The notes: generated from the letters alone by a model not told the origin. DNA of 47,436 nt from Sandaracinaceae bacterium (GCA_004213565.1 SHBB01000004.1:1-47436); one strand, 5' to 3'; positions 15,202 through 24,086 are shown, counted from the stretch's first letter. Translations and numbers: made by a program.

Positions 15202-16236
15202 ATGCCCATTCAGCGGAGCGAGCCCGAGCCGGGCATCCTGGACCCGAGCCAGGACCTCGAGGACAACGCCGACGCGAGTCTGCGACCCAAGCACCTCGCC
15301 GACTTCGTCGGGCAGCCCTCGCTCGTCGAGAACCTGAGCATCTACGTGCAGGCCGCGCGCAGGCGCGGCGGCGCGCTGGACCACGTGCTGCTCTTCGGCC
15401 CGCCCGGGCTCGGCAAGACCACCCTCGCGTTCATCCTCGCCGAGGAGATGCAGAAGCAGATCACCGTCGCGCACGCGCCGGCCATCGAGCACAAGGGGCA
15501 GCTGGCCGCGCTGCTGACCAAGCTCGAGCCGGGCGACGTGCTCTTCATCGACGAGATCCACCGCCTCAGCAGCGTGGTCGAGGAGAACCTCTACACCGCG
15601 ATGGAGGACTTCCGGATCGACATGGTGCAGGGCGACGGCCCGATGGCGACGGCATGGACCCTGAACCTCTCGCCCTTCACGCTCGTCGGCGCGACCACGC
15701 GCACGGGGCTGCTGACCGGGCCGATGCTCTCGCGCTTCGGCATCGAGGCGCGGCTCGACTACTACGACGCGGCCAGCCTCGCGCGCATCGTGCGGCGGAG
15801 CGCGGCCATCCTCGAGGTCGACATCACCGACGAGGCCTGCGAGGAGATGGCGCGCCGCGCGCGGGGCACCCCGCGGATCGCCAACCGCCTGCTGCGGCGC
15901 GCGCGCGACTTCGCCGAGGTGCTCTCCGACGGGACCCTCGACGCGCGGACCGCGCGAGAGGCGCTCGAGCGGCTCGAGGTGGACGAGGCGGGGCTCGACG
16001 AGATGAACCGGCGCTTCCTCCGCGTGATCATCGAGACCTACGGCGGCGGCCCGGTCGGCATCGAGGCGCTCGCCGCGACGCTGAGCGAGCCGCGGGACAC
16101 GCTCGAGGACGTGATCGAGCCCTATCTCCTCCAGCAGGGGTTCCTGGCGCGAACGGCGCGGGGCCGGCTCGCCACGGACAGGGCGTACACGCACCTCGGG
16201 CTGAAGAAGGGTCGCACCCAGAACAGCCTCTTCTGA
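15202..16236 (+). CDS. ruvB: Holliday junction DNA helicase RuvB
   Basis: Hexameric AAA+ motor that drives branch migration with RuvA. The product has 344 residues, normal for the family. Walker A is GPPGLGKT (66-73), Walker B is LFIDEIH (ending at 120), VGATTR is the sensor region, and a winged-helix C-terminus includes [12 protein letters not shown]. The segment between Walker B and sensor 1 ([20 protein letters not shown]) differs somewhat from the common I-G-x-G-P-x-A-R-x-I form but keeps the family layout. It is cotranscribed with ruvA. No ruvC is adjacent, so the resolvase gene must be elsewhere. Confidence 0.98.
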   Translation: MPIQRSEPEPGILDPSQDLEDNADASLRPKHLADFVGQPSLVENLSIYVQAARRRGGALDHVLLFGPPGLGKTTLAFILAEEMQKQITVAHAPAIEHKGQLAALLTKLEPGDVLFIDEIHRLSSVVEENLYTAMEDFRIDMVQGDGPMATAWTLNLSPFTLVGATTRTGLLTGPMLSRFGIEARLDYYDAASLARIVRRSAAILEVDITDEACEEMARRARGTPRIANRLLRRARDFAEVLSDGTLDARTAREALERLEVDEAGLDEMNRRFLRVIIETYGGGPVGIEALAATLSEPRDTLEDVIEPYLLQQGFLARTARGRLATDRAYTHLGLKKGRTQNSLF

Positions 16237-16242
16237 GACTTA

Positions 16243-16261
16243 CCCGACTTTTCCGGTCGGG
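16243..16261 (+). terminator. Possible terminator hairpin after ruvB
   Basis: CCCGAC (16243-16248) pairs with GTCGGG (16256-16261) around a 7-nt T-rich loop, 7 nt after the ruvB stop. There is no T tract, so it would be a weak or factor-assisted terminator. Confidence 0.3.
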
Positions 16262-16278
16262 ATAGCGGTGTAAACTCC

Positions 16279-16312
16279 GCGACATCCCCGGAACGGGCTG
16301 CTATAGAGCCCG
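16279..16312 (+). promoter_or_regulatory. Candidate cysDN promoter and leader hairpin
   Basis: GCGACA (16279-16284) and TATAGA (16302-16307) are 17 bp apart and resemble sigma-70 -35 and -10 boxes. The -10 lies inside a perfect 6-bp inverted repeat, CGGGCT (16294-16299) with AGCCCG (16307-16312), which could be an operator for sulfur regulation. The cysD ATG follows 10 nt later. Confidence 0.4.
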
Positions 16313-16322
16313 AAGCGAGACC

Positions 16323-17231
16323 ATGGCGACGTATCAGCTGAGTCATCTGAGGGCCCTCGAGGCCGAGGCCATCGACATCTTCCGCGAGCTGGCCGCCGAG
16401 CGCGAGCGGCCCGTGCTGCTGTTCTCCGGCGGCAAGGACAGCATCGTGCTGCTCCACCTCGCGAAGAAGGCGTTCCGCCCGGCCCGCTTCCCCTTCCCCA
16501 TCATGCACGTGGACACCGGGCACAACTTCCCGGAGGCCATCGAGTTCCGCGACCGCACCGTCGAGGAGCTCGGCGAGCGGCTGATCGTGGCCAGCGTCCA
16601 GAAGGCGATCGACGAGGGCAAGCTGGTCGAGGAGACGGGGCCGCGCGCGAGCCGGAACCGGCTGCAGATCGTGCCGCTGCTCGAGGCGATCGAGGAGCAC
16701 CAGTTCGACGTGGCGATCGGCGGCGCGCGCCGCGACGAGGAGCGCGCGCGGGCCAAGGAGCGCATCTTCAGCCACCGCGACGAGTTCGGGCAGTGGGACC
16801 CGAAGAACCAGCGCCCCGAGCTCTGGTCGCTCTACAACGGCCGCCTGCGCAAGGGAGAGCACTTCCGGGTCTTCCCCCTGAGCAACTGGACCGAGCTCGA
16901 CATCTGGCAGTACATCCAGCAGGACGAGATCGAGATCCCCGAGCTCTACTTCGCGCGGACGCGCAAGGTCTTCGCGCGCGACGGGCTGCTCTACTCGCCC
17001 GCGCCCTTCATCGAGCATCTGCCCGGCGAAGAGGTCATCGAGGCGAAGGTCCGCTTCCGCACCATCGGCGACATGAGCTGCACGGGCGCCGTCCGGAGCG
17101 ACGCCGAGACGCTCGAGCAGGTCATCGAGGAGGTCGCGGCGGCCCGCATCACCGAGCGCGGGGCCACCCGCGCCGACGACCGCATGAGCGAGGCGGCGAT
17201 GGAAGACCGCAAGCGTGAAGGGTACTTCTGA
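16323..17231 (+). CDS. cysD: Sulfate adenylyltransferase subunit 2 (CysD)
   Basis: Catalytic subunit of ATP sulfurylase, which makes adenosine 5'-phosphosulfate (APS) from ATP and sulfate in assimilation. The product has 302 residues. The PP-loop is FSGGKDSIV, and family segments include IMHVDTGHNFPE, GGARRDEERARAKERIFS, FPLSNWTELDIWQYI and the C-terminal RFRTIGDMSCTGAV. It works with the GTPase CysN, whose gene begins 2 bp after its stop. A promoter-like site and an inverted repeat lie directly upstream, so the pair may be regulated separately from ruvAB. Confidence 0.98.
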   Translation: MATYQLSHLRALEAEAIDIFRELAAERERPVLLFSGGKDSIVLLHLAKKAFRPARFPFPIMHVDTGHNFPEAIEFRDRTVEELGERLIVASVQKAIDEGKLVEETGPRASRNRLQIVPLLEAIEEHQFDVAIGGARRDEERARAKERIFSHRDEFGQWDPKNQRPELWSLYNGRLRKGEHFRVFPLSNWTELDIWQYIQQDEIEIPELYFARTRKVFARDGLLYSPAPFIEHLPGEEVIEAKVRFRTIGDMSCTGAVRSDAETLEQVIEEVAAARITERGATRADDRMSEAAMEDRKREGYF

Positions 17232-17233
17232 TC

Positions 17234-18532
17234 ATGGGTGAGCTCGTCGAGACCGGGACCGCCAGGGGCATCGCGGAGGGGCGCGATCTGCTCCGCTTCA
17301 TCACCGCGGGCAGCGTGGACGATGGCAAGTCGACCTTGATCGGTCGGCTGCTCTACGACACGAAGACGATCTTCGAAGATCAGCTCGAGCACGTCGAGGA
17401 CGTGAGCAAGCGCCGCGGCGACGAGCGCACCAACCTCGCGCTCTTGACCGATGGCCTGCGCGCCGAGCGCGAGCAAGGCATCACGATCGACGTCGCGTAC
17501 CGCTACTTCTCGACCCCGCGCCGCAAGTTCATCATCGCCGACGCGCCGGGGCACATCCAGTACACGCGCAACATGGTCACGGGCGCGACGACCGCGAACC
17601 TCGCGATCGTGCTCGTCGACGCGCGCCACGGGCTGGTGGAGCAGTCGCGCCGCCACGCCTTCCTGGCGTCGCTGCTGGGCATCCCGCACATCGTCTTCGC
17701 GGTGAACAAGATGGACCTCGTCGACTACGACGAGGCGGTCTTCGAGCGCATCAAGGCGGAGTTCACCGACTGGGCCGCGAAGCTGCGCGTCCGGGACATC
17801 TCCTTCATCCCGCTCAGCGCGCTCCACGGTGACAACGTCGTGGACAAGAGCGAGAACATGCCGTGGTACCGGGGCACGCCGCTCCTCTACCACCTCGAGA
17901 CGGTGCACATCGCGTCCGACCGCAACCTGATCGACGTGCGCTACCCGGTGCAGTGGGTGATCCGCCCGCAGTCCGACGAGCACCACGACTACCGCGGCTA
18001 CGCGGGCACGGTCGCGGGCGGCATCCTCAAGCCCGGCGACGACGTGATCGCGCTCCCGAGCGGCTTCACCAGCAAGATCAAGCGCATCGAGACCTACGAC
18101 GGCGACGTCGACGAGGCCTTCCCGCCGATGGCGGTGACGGTGCACCTCGAAGACGACCTCGACGTCTCGCGCGGCGACATGCTCTGCCGCCCGAACAACC
18201 AGCCCACCGTCGGCCAGGACCTCGACGCGATGGTCAGCTGGATGGTGGACCGCCCGCTCAAGAAGCGCGGCCGCTACGCGCTCAAGCACACGACGCGCTG
18301 GGTCCGCGCGATGGTCACGGAGCTCCAGTACCGGCTCGACGTCAACACGCTCCACCGCGACGAGAGCGCGACCGAGCTCGGCCTGAACGACATCGGCCGC
18401 GTGAAGCTCCGCACGACCGCGCCCATCTTCTTCGACAGCTACGAGCGCAACCGGACCACGGGCTCGTTCCTCCTCGTCGACGAGACCACGAACGACACCG
18501 TGGCCGCCGGCATGCTGCTCGGCGACCGCTGA
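17234..18532 (+). CDS. cysN: Sulfate adenylyltransferase subunit 1 (CysN)
   Basis: GTPase subunit that couples GTP hydrolysis to APS formation by CysD. The product has 432 residues with the EF-Tu-like G domain: P-loop GSVDDGKS (26-33), switch II DAPGH, NKMD and SAL. Two beta-barrel domains follow. It ends without the C-terminal APS kinase (CysC) domain found in fused CysNC proteins, so PAPS for sulfonation must come from a CysC elsewhere. The spacing to cysD implies one operon. No further sulfur genes are seen downstream. Confidence 0.97.
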   Translation: MGELVETGTARGIAEGRDLLRFITAGSVDDGKSTLIGRLLYDTKTIFEDQLEHVEDVSKRRGDERTNLALLTDGLRAEREQGITIDVAYRYFSTPRRKFIIADAPGHIQYTRNMVTGATTANLAIVLVDARHGLVEQSRRHAFLASLLGIPHIVFAVNKMDLVDYDEAVFERIKAEFTDWAAKLRVRDISFIPLSALHGDNVVDKSENMPWYRGTPLLYHLETVHIASDRNLIDVRYPVQWVIRPQSDEHHDYRGYAGTVAGGILKPGDDVIALPSGFTSKIKRIETYDGDVDEAFPPMAVTVHLEDDLDVSRGDMLCRPNNQPTVGQDLDAMVSWMVDRPLKKRGRYALKHTTRWVRAMVTELQYRLDVNTLHRDESATELGLNDIGRVKLRTTAPIFFDSYERNRTTGSFLLVDETTNDTVAAGMLLGDR

Positions 18533-18533
18533 G

Positions 18534-18635
18534 TCACAGGACGATCTCGGCGAGGATCCCCAGCTGGCCGCCGATCGCCCTCGGGTCGAGGCGGACGGCG
18601 CCCGCCTGGGTGTAGACGGGGCCGTGGTCACCGCG
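18534..18635 (-). pseudogene. Possible 3' remnant of a minus-strand gene
   Basis: The gap after cysN contains a minus-strand frame of 34 codons with almost only G/C in the third position, ending RAIGGQLGILAEIVL before a TGA. It has no start codon and an in-frame TAA upstream. It reads like the tail of a lost gene, but it is short and could be chance. Confidence 0.22.
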
Positions 18636-18648
18636 ACTCCAGATCGTT

Positions 18649-18654
18649 TACCCT
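18649..18654 (+). promoter_or_regulatory. TANNNT -10-like box (TACCCT)
   Basis: TACCCT ends 8 nt before GTG 18663 with no ribosome binding site. It favours 18663 over the upstream GTG 18624 as the start of the following gene. Confidence 0.35.
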
Positions 18655-18662
18655 CCGGCGAC

Positions 18663-20237
18663 GTGATCGCGGCCATTCCCAGCGAGCGGGACGTCTACGC
18701 CAACCTCCTGCGCGACTCGCGCGGGCTCCGACGCGACCAGTCGTCCGCGCGGGACACCTGGTTCGCGCAGCTCCCGTGGGATCAGAAGGAGCAGACCCTC
18801 TTCGAGCTCGAGATGCTGCTGAAGGGGCTGGCCACGTTCGGAAACCCGCGCAATCACCCGGGCCCGCCGCGCGCGACGGCCGCGGTGGCGCACGACTTCC
18901 TGGAAGAGCTCCGCATCCTGCGCGAGGGCCTCAGCCGCGTCGGCCCGCTGGTCCGCAGCCTGCTCGGCGACCGCGAGAAGGCGTACACCTTCACGCGCTA
19001 CCTCGAGACCGTGCTGCCAGAGGACTCCGCGCGCGGGCGCCTCCTCCAGGAGCAGCTGACCCAGGACACCCCCGAGGAGTCGCTCTTCGTCCTGCGGAAC
19101 GCGTTCGGCGCGATGCAGGACCTCGCGGACGGCCTGCTGCGGCTCCAGCTGGTGCCCAACCGCCTCTACTCGGCGCTCCACGGGACGCTGACCCGCGAGA
19201 TCGGGCGGAACGTCTACTTCAACCCCCTGCTCGCCCTCGAGTTCAGGCCGGAGTTCGACCGGATCCGGAGCGCCGAGGTGCTGGAGGCGCTGCACACGGT
19301 GCGGAGCGAGGCCGCCCACCGGGTCGTCGCGCTGACGATGCTGGCCCTCTTCCGCGCGCTCCGATACCTCGAGATGGTCGATCGTTACGCCGCCGACGCG
19401 TCCTCCGCGCGGCGCGCCTACCTCATCCTCGCGGTGCTCCGGAGCGACATGCGCGCGCTCACCCGATACCTCGGGCGACACGCCGGGGACGTCATCGCGG
19501 GCGGGCTCGAGCGCGAGCTGCTCTCGGTGCACGCGGTCGAGATCGGAGATCGGCGGCCCGACCTCGAGCACGAGGCGCGCTGGCTCTCGAACCTGCGGAA
19601 CGGGCTCGAGACGGTCGCGAACGCGCTGCGCGTGGACGTCCGCAAGGTCTTCCTCTTCGATCTGCCCGGCCCGAGCGAGGGGGTCGTCGGCGCGGAGCTC
19701 GGCCCTCAGCTCATCGTCGCGTCGGCCACCCTCCGCGCCTCGGCGCACCACGCGATCGTCTCGCTCTGTCGGGTGCTCTCCCCGGGTCACCCCGCGCCCG
19801 TGCTGTCGTCGGACGCGCTGAGCCGCAAGGCGGAGAGCGAGCGGCTGCGGCGCGAGGTCTGGATGTTCATGCAGATCCTCCGCGCCTTCCTCGCCAAGGC
19901 CCACGCGGCCGACGGCAGCGCCGATCGCTGGGCGGGCGCGGCGAGCTTCCAGTTCGTGCGGGACTTCCTCTCGCACTTCCGCGCCATCGGCTACCAGCTC
20001 GTGCGCGCCAACGACTACGAGCGCCTCGACCCCTTCATCTCCGCGCTCGAGGGTCTCCGCGACGTGGATCTGCTCGAGTCCGAGCGGCTCGCCGCCGCCG
20101 CGACGGAGTGCCGCCGCTTCTACACCTTCCTGGAGGAGCTCTTCCGCGAGGTCTCCCAGCGGGCGGAGCTGCGCGGGGTCACCTTCGACCGGCGCGACGC
20201 GACCGAGACCTTGAAGATCTACCTCGGTCGGGCCTGA
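18663..20237 (+). CDS. Uncharacterised large helical protein
   Basis: Protein of 524 residues with no family that I recognise. It is predicted to be almost entirely helical, rich in Leu, Arg, Glu and Ala, without signal peptide, membrane helix or obvious catalytic motif. Sample segments are KEQTLFELEMLLKGLATFG, SRVGPLVRSLLGDREKAYTF and RFYTFLEELFREVSQRAELR. The conserved-looking N-terminus (ERDVYANLLRDSRGLRRDQS) hints at an ordered domain. The start is uncertain: GTG 18663 is preferred for its -10-like box, while GTG 18624 adds 13 residues. It follows cysN by 130 bp and precedes a lipoprotein with its own promoter-like box, so it is probably a single-gene unit. Confidence 0.7.
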   Translation: MIAAIPSERDVYANLLRDSRGLRRDQSSARDTWFAQLPWDQKEQTLFELEMLLKGLATFGNPRNHPGPPRATAAVAHDFLEELRILREGLSRVGPLVRSLLGDREKAYTFTRYLETVLPEDSARGRLLQEQLTQDTPEESLFVLRNAFGAMQDLADGLLRLQLVPNRLYSALHGTLTREIGRNVYFNPLLALEFRPEFDRIRSAEVLEALHTVRSEAAHRVVALTMLALFRALRYLEMVDRYAADASSARRAYLILAVLRSDMRALTRYLGRHAGDVIAGGLERELLSVHAVEIGDRRPDLEHEARWLSNLRNGLETVANALRVDVRKVFLFDLPGPSEGVVGAELGPQLIVASATLRASAHHAIVSLCRVLSPGHPAPVLSSDALSRKAESERLRREVWMFMQILRAFLAKAHAADGSADRWAGAASFQFVRDFLSHFRAIGYQLVRANDYERLDPFISALEGLRDVDLLESERLAAAATECRRFYTFLEELFREVSQRAELRGVTFDRRDATETLKIYLGRA

Positions 20238-20271
20238 CCGGCGGGCTCTCCCCGGCGGGCTCGGCGTCTGC

Positions 20272-20277
20272 TAGCTT
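20272..20277 (+). promoter_or_regulatory. TANNNT -10-like box (TAGCTT)
   Basis: TAGCTT ends 6 nt before the GTG at 20284, with no ribosome binding site, matching the other candidate leaderless starts in this window. Confidence 0.45.
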
Positions 20278-20283
20278 GGTCCC

Positions 20284-21747
20284 GTGCGTGAACTTTTCCT
20301 GGGCCTCACCTTCGCTTCTCTCTGCCTGGCGTGCAGCGCCGAGGCGCCGGCCGCGCCGGACGGCGGGACCGTGTCGAATCCCGACGGCGGCGTCGTCGAG
20401 CCCCCGGGCCCGGAGTGCGCGGGCGACGAGGACTGCGGCCGCGGCTTCGTCTGCGCCGCGGTCGCGGGCGTGCCGACCTGCGTGGCCGACCCCAACCCGC
20501 CGCCCCCCGGGGACGGCAGCGACTGCTCGCCCTGCCCGTCGCCCGGCGAGTGCCGCGACGACATCTGCGTGCAGCCTTCGGCGAGCGGCGCCTTCTGCGA
20601 GTTCGACCCGGAGTGCGGCGAAGGCCTGCTCTGCATCGCGGGCCGCTGCACGCCCGATCCGCGAGAGCCGACCCCCTGCGAGGACACGAGCGACTGCTAC
20701 GCCGGCCTGACCTGCGGGCCCGACATGCTCTGCATCTGCACCTACACGACGGACTGCCCGATCGGGCTGATCTGCGCGGACGGCAGCTGCGTCCCCGGCC
20801 CGGGCGGTGAGCCTTGTGTGGCCGACTCCGAGTGCATGGAGCCGGGCCACGTGTGCGACGGAGGCCGCTGCCGCCCCGGCGCGGTCTGCGACATCGCCCA
20901 CCCGGACTTCGCGGGCACCTGGAGCATGACGAGCGAGCTCCGCATCCGCGAGGCGCTCCCCGACTGGCTCGACAGCTTCCTGACCACCGTCGAGGGGCCC
21001 CTCCGCTTCATCGCGGGCGACGCGGCGTGCTTCGAGTTCGGGCTGCCCAACTGGGTCGAGATGGAGATCTGCGATCTGGTCCGCCCCCTCATCGAGCGCC
21101 ACGTGCCGGCGTGGGCGCCCCCGCTCGCGCGCGCCATCGCCGACATGAACGACACCCTCAACACGTGGGTGATCGACGAGACGATGGTGCTCGAGAACGG
21201 CGCGGTCACCGACAGCTACCGCGGCACCCACACCTGGGATCGCATCACCATCTACTACCGCTCGACGCCGCTGATGGGCACGCCCGAGACCATCCGCGAC
21301 TGGCGCTTCTCGCCCTCCCCGTTCAACGCGTCGGCGGTCTGCGGCAGCTTCCACATCGAGCGCCACGACGTGAACGTCTCGATCGGCGCGATCATCGCCT
21401 GGGTCGTCGACGTGCTCGTCTACACCCTGACCGACGGCGAGCACGACACGCTCGGCGGCGCGCTCGCGGGCGCGGCCAGCGGCTTCTGCCGCGCGCTGGG
21501 CGACTTCGCGGAGGACAACGTCGACTACCGCAACGTCGGCGACACCGTCTACAACGTCTGCACGATGCAGATCGCGGCCCAGGTCGACCGCGCGCTCATG
21601 GCGCTGCTCGACGCCCGCATCGGCACCTCCCCGATCACCCTGCGCGGCCACGCGCCCGTCACCGGCCCCAGCTCGCTCCGCCCCGGTCACTGGGACGGGA
21701 CCCTGCTCGGCTCGGAGTTCACCGGCGACTTCAACGCCGAGCGCTGA
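20284..21747 (+). CDS. Cys-rich lipoprotein with C-terminal lipid-binding-like domain
   Basis: Lipoprotein of 487 residues. Signal MRELFLGLTFASLCLAC has lipobox CLAC. An Asp/Gly/Pro linker leads to Cys-rich D-C repeats (about 40-205). A C-terminal domain of about 280 residues begins DFAGTWSM and ends DGTLLGSEFTGDFNAER. This domain has the same order of segments as the C-terminal part of the convergent lipoprotein at 22203-24086 (FAGxW, a helical LARAI region, a TxxxxIxYR-type beta segment, a hydrophobic helix, and a closing I-x-x-G / F-T-G segment). The two are probably diverged paralogues. The domain looks like a barrel or lipocalin-like fold with an inserted amphipathic helix; binding of a hydrophobic ligand is inferred only. 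Confidence 0.72.
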   Translation: MRELFLGLTFASLCLACSAEAPAAPDGGTVSNPDGGVVEPPGPECAGDEDCGRGFVCAAVAGVPTCVADPNPPPPGDGSDCSPCPSPGECRDDICVQPSASGAFCEFDPECGEGLLCIAGRCTPDPREPTPCEDTSDCYAGLTCGPDMLCICTYTTDCPIGLICADGSCVPGPGGEPCVADSECMEPGHVCDGGRCRPGAVCDIAHPDFAGTWSMTSELRIREALPDWLDSFLTTVEGPLRFIAGDAACFEFGLPNWVEMEICDLVRPLIERHVPAWAPPLARAIADMNDTLNTWVIDETMVLENGAVTDSYRGTHTWDRITIYYRSTPLMGTPETIRDWRFSPSPFNASAVCGSFHIERHDVNVSIGAIIAWVVDVLVYTLTDGEHDTLGGALAGAASGFCRALGDFAEDNVDYRNVGDTVYNVCTMQIAAQVDRALMALLDARIGTSPITLRGHAPVTGPSSLRPGHWDGTLLGSEFTGDFNAER

Positions 21748-21799
21748 ACCGCCGGAGCGAATGGATCCAGAGGGGATGACCGATTCGCCGCGAGCAGCG

Positions 21800-22080
21800 T
21801 GCGAATCGACGTCTGACGTGGTCGGCGAGGAGCGCGTCGAGGAGCTCGCGCGCCGGGTCGATGATGGCGGGGTCCTGGGATTCGGGCGCGGGTGCACCCG
21901 ACCGACGAGCTCCGCGTAGAGCGCGCCCGCGCGAGCGCGCCACCCGGGCTCCTCCTCCACGGGCCCAGGCGTGAAGACGGGCCCTCCACGAGCGGGGCAG
22001 CGGCGGGGCCTCCAAAGCTGAACTCTACGAGCAGCGTGCGCGCTTCGCGCACATCTACGGCGCTCGTCTTCCCGCGCGGG
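21800..22080 (-). pseudogene. Frameshifted remnant of a minus-strand gene
   Basis: No intact gene fills the 455 bp between the two lipoprotein genes, but on the minus strand coding-like stretches with G/C-rich third positions run on through three frames. They are GKTSAVDVREARTLLVEF (near 22075), PGPVEEEPGWRARAGALYAE (near 21960) and DPAIIDPARELLDALLADHV (near 21865). Each stops looking coding where the next frame begins, as expected for an old gene with at least two frameshifts. The original product is not recognisable. It could also be a sequencing or assembly error in a live gene. Confidence 0.4.
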
Positions 22081-22147
22081 CGCAGGCCTCCCCTTCTCCT
22101 CGGTTCGCGCTGGAGGCTGAAATCTCGGGGCTTCTCCTGAACGAGAA

Positions 22148-22178
22148 AAGACCCGGCGGGACGTGCCCACCGGGTCTT
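22148..22178 (-). terminator. Intrinsic terminator of the 22203-24086 lipoprotein gene
   Basis: AAGACCCGG and CCGGGTCTT form a perfect 9-bp stem, with an inner GGG/CCC pairing. On the minus strand the stem is followed by a TTTTCTC tract. It lies 24 bp after the lipoprotein stop codon and is the clearest rho-independent terminator in the window. Confidence 0.8.
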
Positions 22179-22202
22179 CAGGTCTCTCTCGACGGGCTCA
22201 GC

Positions 22203-24086
22203 TCACATCGCGCTGCGCGGCGTGCCCGTGAACGTGCCGGTGATGTTGTCGGTCGTCATGCCCTCGCCCCAGCGACCGGCCCACACGCCCATGTTGAGCT
22301 GTCCGACCTGCGCGTTGGACTCGTTGACCATGCCCGCCTCGGCGGTGCCTCGGATGGTCAGCGTGCCTTCGCTGTCGAGGAAGCCGGCGATAGCGCCCTC
22401 GATCGCGCCGCCCGTGGCCGTGAGCCCGGTCGTGCAGTACCCGCGCGCGGTGCTCGGCGAGATGATGCAGCCGTCGCAGTCGCCCGGAATCTCCGTATCG
22501 CAGCTGCAGACGCCTTCGACGATCTTGTTCCCCACGTAGGTGCAGTCGATGAGGTCGGCGAGCAGGGCGCCGGTGTCCATGTAGCCGAAGATCTCGTTCA
22601 GGATGATCTCGCGGTAGATGTAGAGGACCAGCTCGCCCCAGTTGAGGTTGAAGCTGTGCTCGGGGATGGTGAGCGTGGTGCCCTCGACGGTGAGCGTCTC
22701 GGTGGCCTCGAGGCTCCGGAAGCCCGCGTCTGCGAGCGAGAACCGGAACTCGCGCATCATGCCGGGCGGCTCGCTCGTGGGGTCGCGCACGACGACGATC
22801 ATCTCCTGAAGCTCATGCGTCATCGGGAGGTCGAACTCGGCCCCCGCCATCGGGCGGTTGATGGTCAGGATCGACGTGATGTGCGCGTTGTTGATCGCGC
22901 GGGCGAGGTCGCCGGCGAGCAGCGCCCAGTTCGTCACGAAGTCCGGCAGGAAGCGGTTGATCGTGTCGTTGATCTGCATCTGCACGAGCGTGTGGGCGAA
23001 CTCCCAGCCGCCGCAGCCGCCGGTGAACCTGGACTGCGCGGAGTCCCAGCTGGTGAAGTCCTGGAGATAGAGGTCGCTGAGGTCACCCAGACGATGGTCG
23101 GTCTCCGAGCAGGTGGAGTAGTTCTCGCCGCTCGCGCAGCGCCAATGGCAGGTCTGCCGCATGACGACGTCGGTGACGAACGCGCCGGGGTCCTGCCCGT
23201 ACTCCGGGAAGACGCCGTCCATGTCCTCGTCGCTGAAGCGCTCGCCGTCGATGCTGCTGTCGTCGGTGAGCTCGTCGAGCACGTCGACGAAGGTGCCGAC
23301 GGAGCCGGGGAGCGCGCCGCCGAAGTCGAAGCGGTTGTCGAGGTCCCAGACGCCGGCGAAGTCCGGCGGGATCTCGAGGTCCATCAGGGAGATGTTGACC
23401 GCGGTCTCCTCGCGGGCCTGGACCACGATTCCGTCGCGGCAGCCGAAGGCGGCGTTGACGCCGCCGGTCTGGGCGCGCACCGCCACGGTGTAGTCGTTGC
23501 CCACGGGGACGCCGGCGAAGGCGGGCATCGCGGCGACGCTGCTCGCGCTGGGCGCCATGCGGATCGCCGTCGGGAGCAGGCTCACGTCGGTGAGCGAGGA
23601 GCAGCTCACGCCATCGTAGAGGAACGTGTCGACGCGATTGAGGTCGCGATCGCCGGCGTAGCTGATCGACACGACGATGGTGCCGAGGTCGGTGTCCGAG
23701 ACGGCGATGTCGAAGAAGACGTCGTCGCCGATCGGGGGGGTCACCTGGACCTGGAACATGGCGTCGGAGTCACCGGCCGTCAGGTCCACCGCCGCTTCGC
23801 CGCCCGACGTGGTCGAGGTCTGGAGCGCGGAGAGACGCGAGCCGCCGGCGACGGCGGGGAGATCGAAGCCGATCGGCGCGTTGGCGATCGGCATGCCGTC
23901 GGCGTCGACGTAGCGAACGCGAAGCTCGGTGGTCTGGCCGTAGCGCAGGTTCACCGCGGGGGAGCCGACGATCTCGAGCCGCGCGCCCTCCAGGCGCGGG
24001 TCCATCGGGTCGAAGGTTTCATCCCCGCACGCGGCGGCGACGAGGGTCGCGACGACGGCGACCAAGAGAAGACGAGCTCTATCCAT
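22203..24086 (-). CDS. Large lipoprotein with Ig-like N-terminal domain
   Basis: Lipoprotein of 627 residues. Signal MDRARLLLVAVVATLVAAAC has lipobox AAAC. Residues of about 30-125 look like a bacterial Ig-like (Big-1 type) beta domain (TELRVRYVDADGMPIANAPI, then TSGGEAAVDLTAG). A middle beta-rich region includes VPVGNDYTVAVRA, typical of surface protein repeats. The last 370 residues begin with PPDFAGVWDL and align in order with the C-terminal domain of the convergent lipoprotein at 20284-21747, with extra Cys-containing insertions (CHWRC; CSCDTEIPGDCDGC). The ATG at 24086 has GAGGTG 6 nt upstream. TAGGAT (24113-24118) and TATGCT (24123-24128) are candidate -10 boxes. An intrinsic terminator follows the gene. 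Confidence 0.75.
   Translation of the reverse strand: MDRARLLLVAVVATLVAAACGDETFDPMDPRLEGARLEIVGSPAVNLRYGQTTELRVRYVDADGMPIANAPIGFDLPAVAGGSRLSALQTSTTSGGEAAVDLTAGDSDAMFQVQVTPPIGDDVFFDIAVSDTDLGTIVVSISYAGDRDLNRVDTFLYDGVSCSSLTDVSLLPTAIRMAPSASSVAAMPAFAGVPVGNDYTVAVRAQTGGVNAAFGCRDGIVVQAREETAVNISLMDLEIPPDFAGVWDLDNRFDFGGALPGSVGTFVDVLDELTDDSSIDGERFSDEDMDGVFPEYGQDPGAFVTDVVMRQTCHWRCASGENYSTCSETDHRLGDLSDLYLQDFTSWDSAQSRFTGGCGGWEFAHTLVQMQINDTINRFLPDFVTNWALLAGDLARAINNAHITSILTINRPMAGAEFDLPMTHELQEMIVVVRDPTSEPPGMMREFRFSLADAGFRSLEATETLTVEGTTLTIPEHSFNLNWGELVLYIYREIILNEIFGYMDTGALLADLIDCTYVGNKIVEGVCSCDTEIPGDCDGCIISPSTARGYCTTGLTATGGAIEGAIAGFLDSEGTLTIRGTAEAGMVNESNAQVGQLNMGVWAGRWGEGMTTDNITGTFTGTPRSAM

Noticed and set aside
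17234-18532. CysNC fusion
   Set aside because: The frame stops after 432 residues and no APS kinase motif follows.
20179-22170. Long minus-strand frame over the 20284 lipoprotein gene
   Set aside because: Arg/Ala/Val-rich shadow without domain; only its left part coincides with the frameshifted remnant described above.
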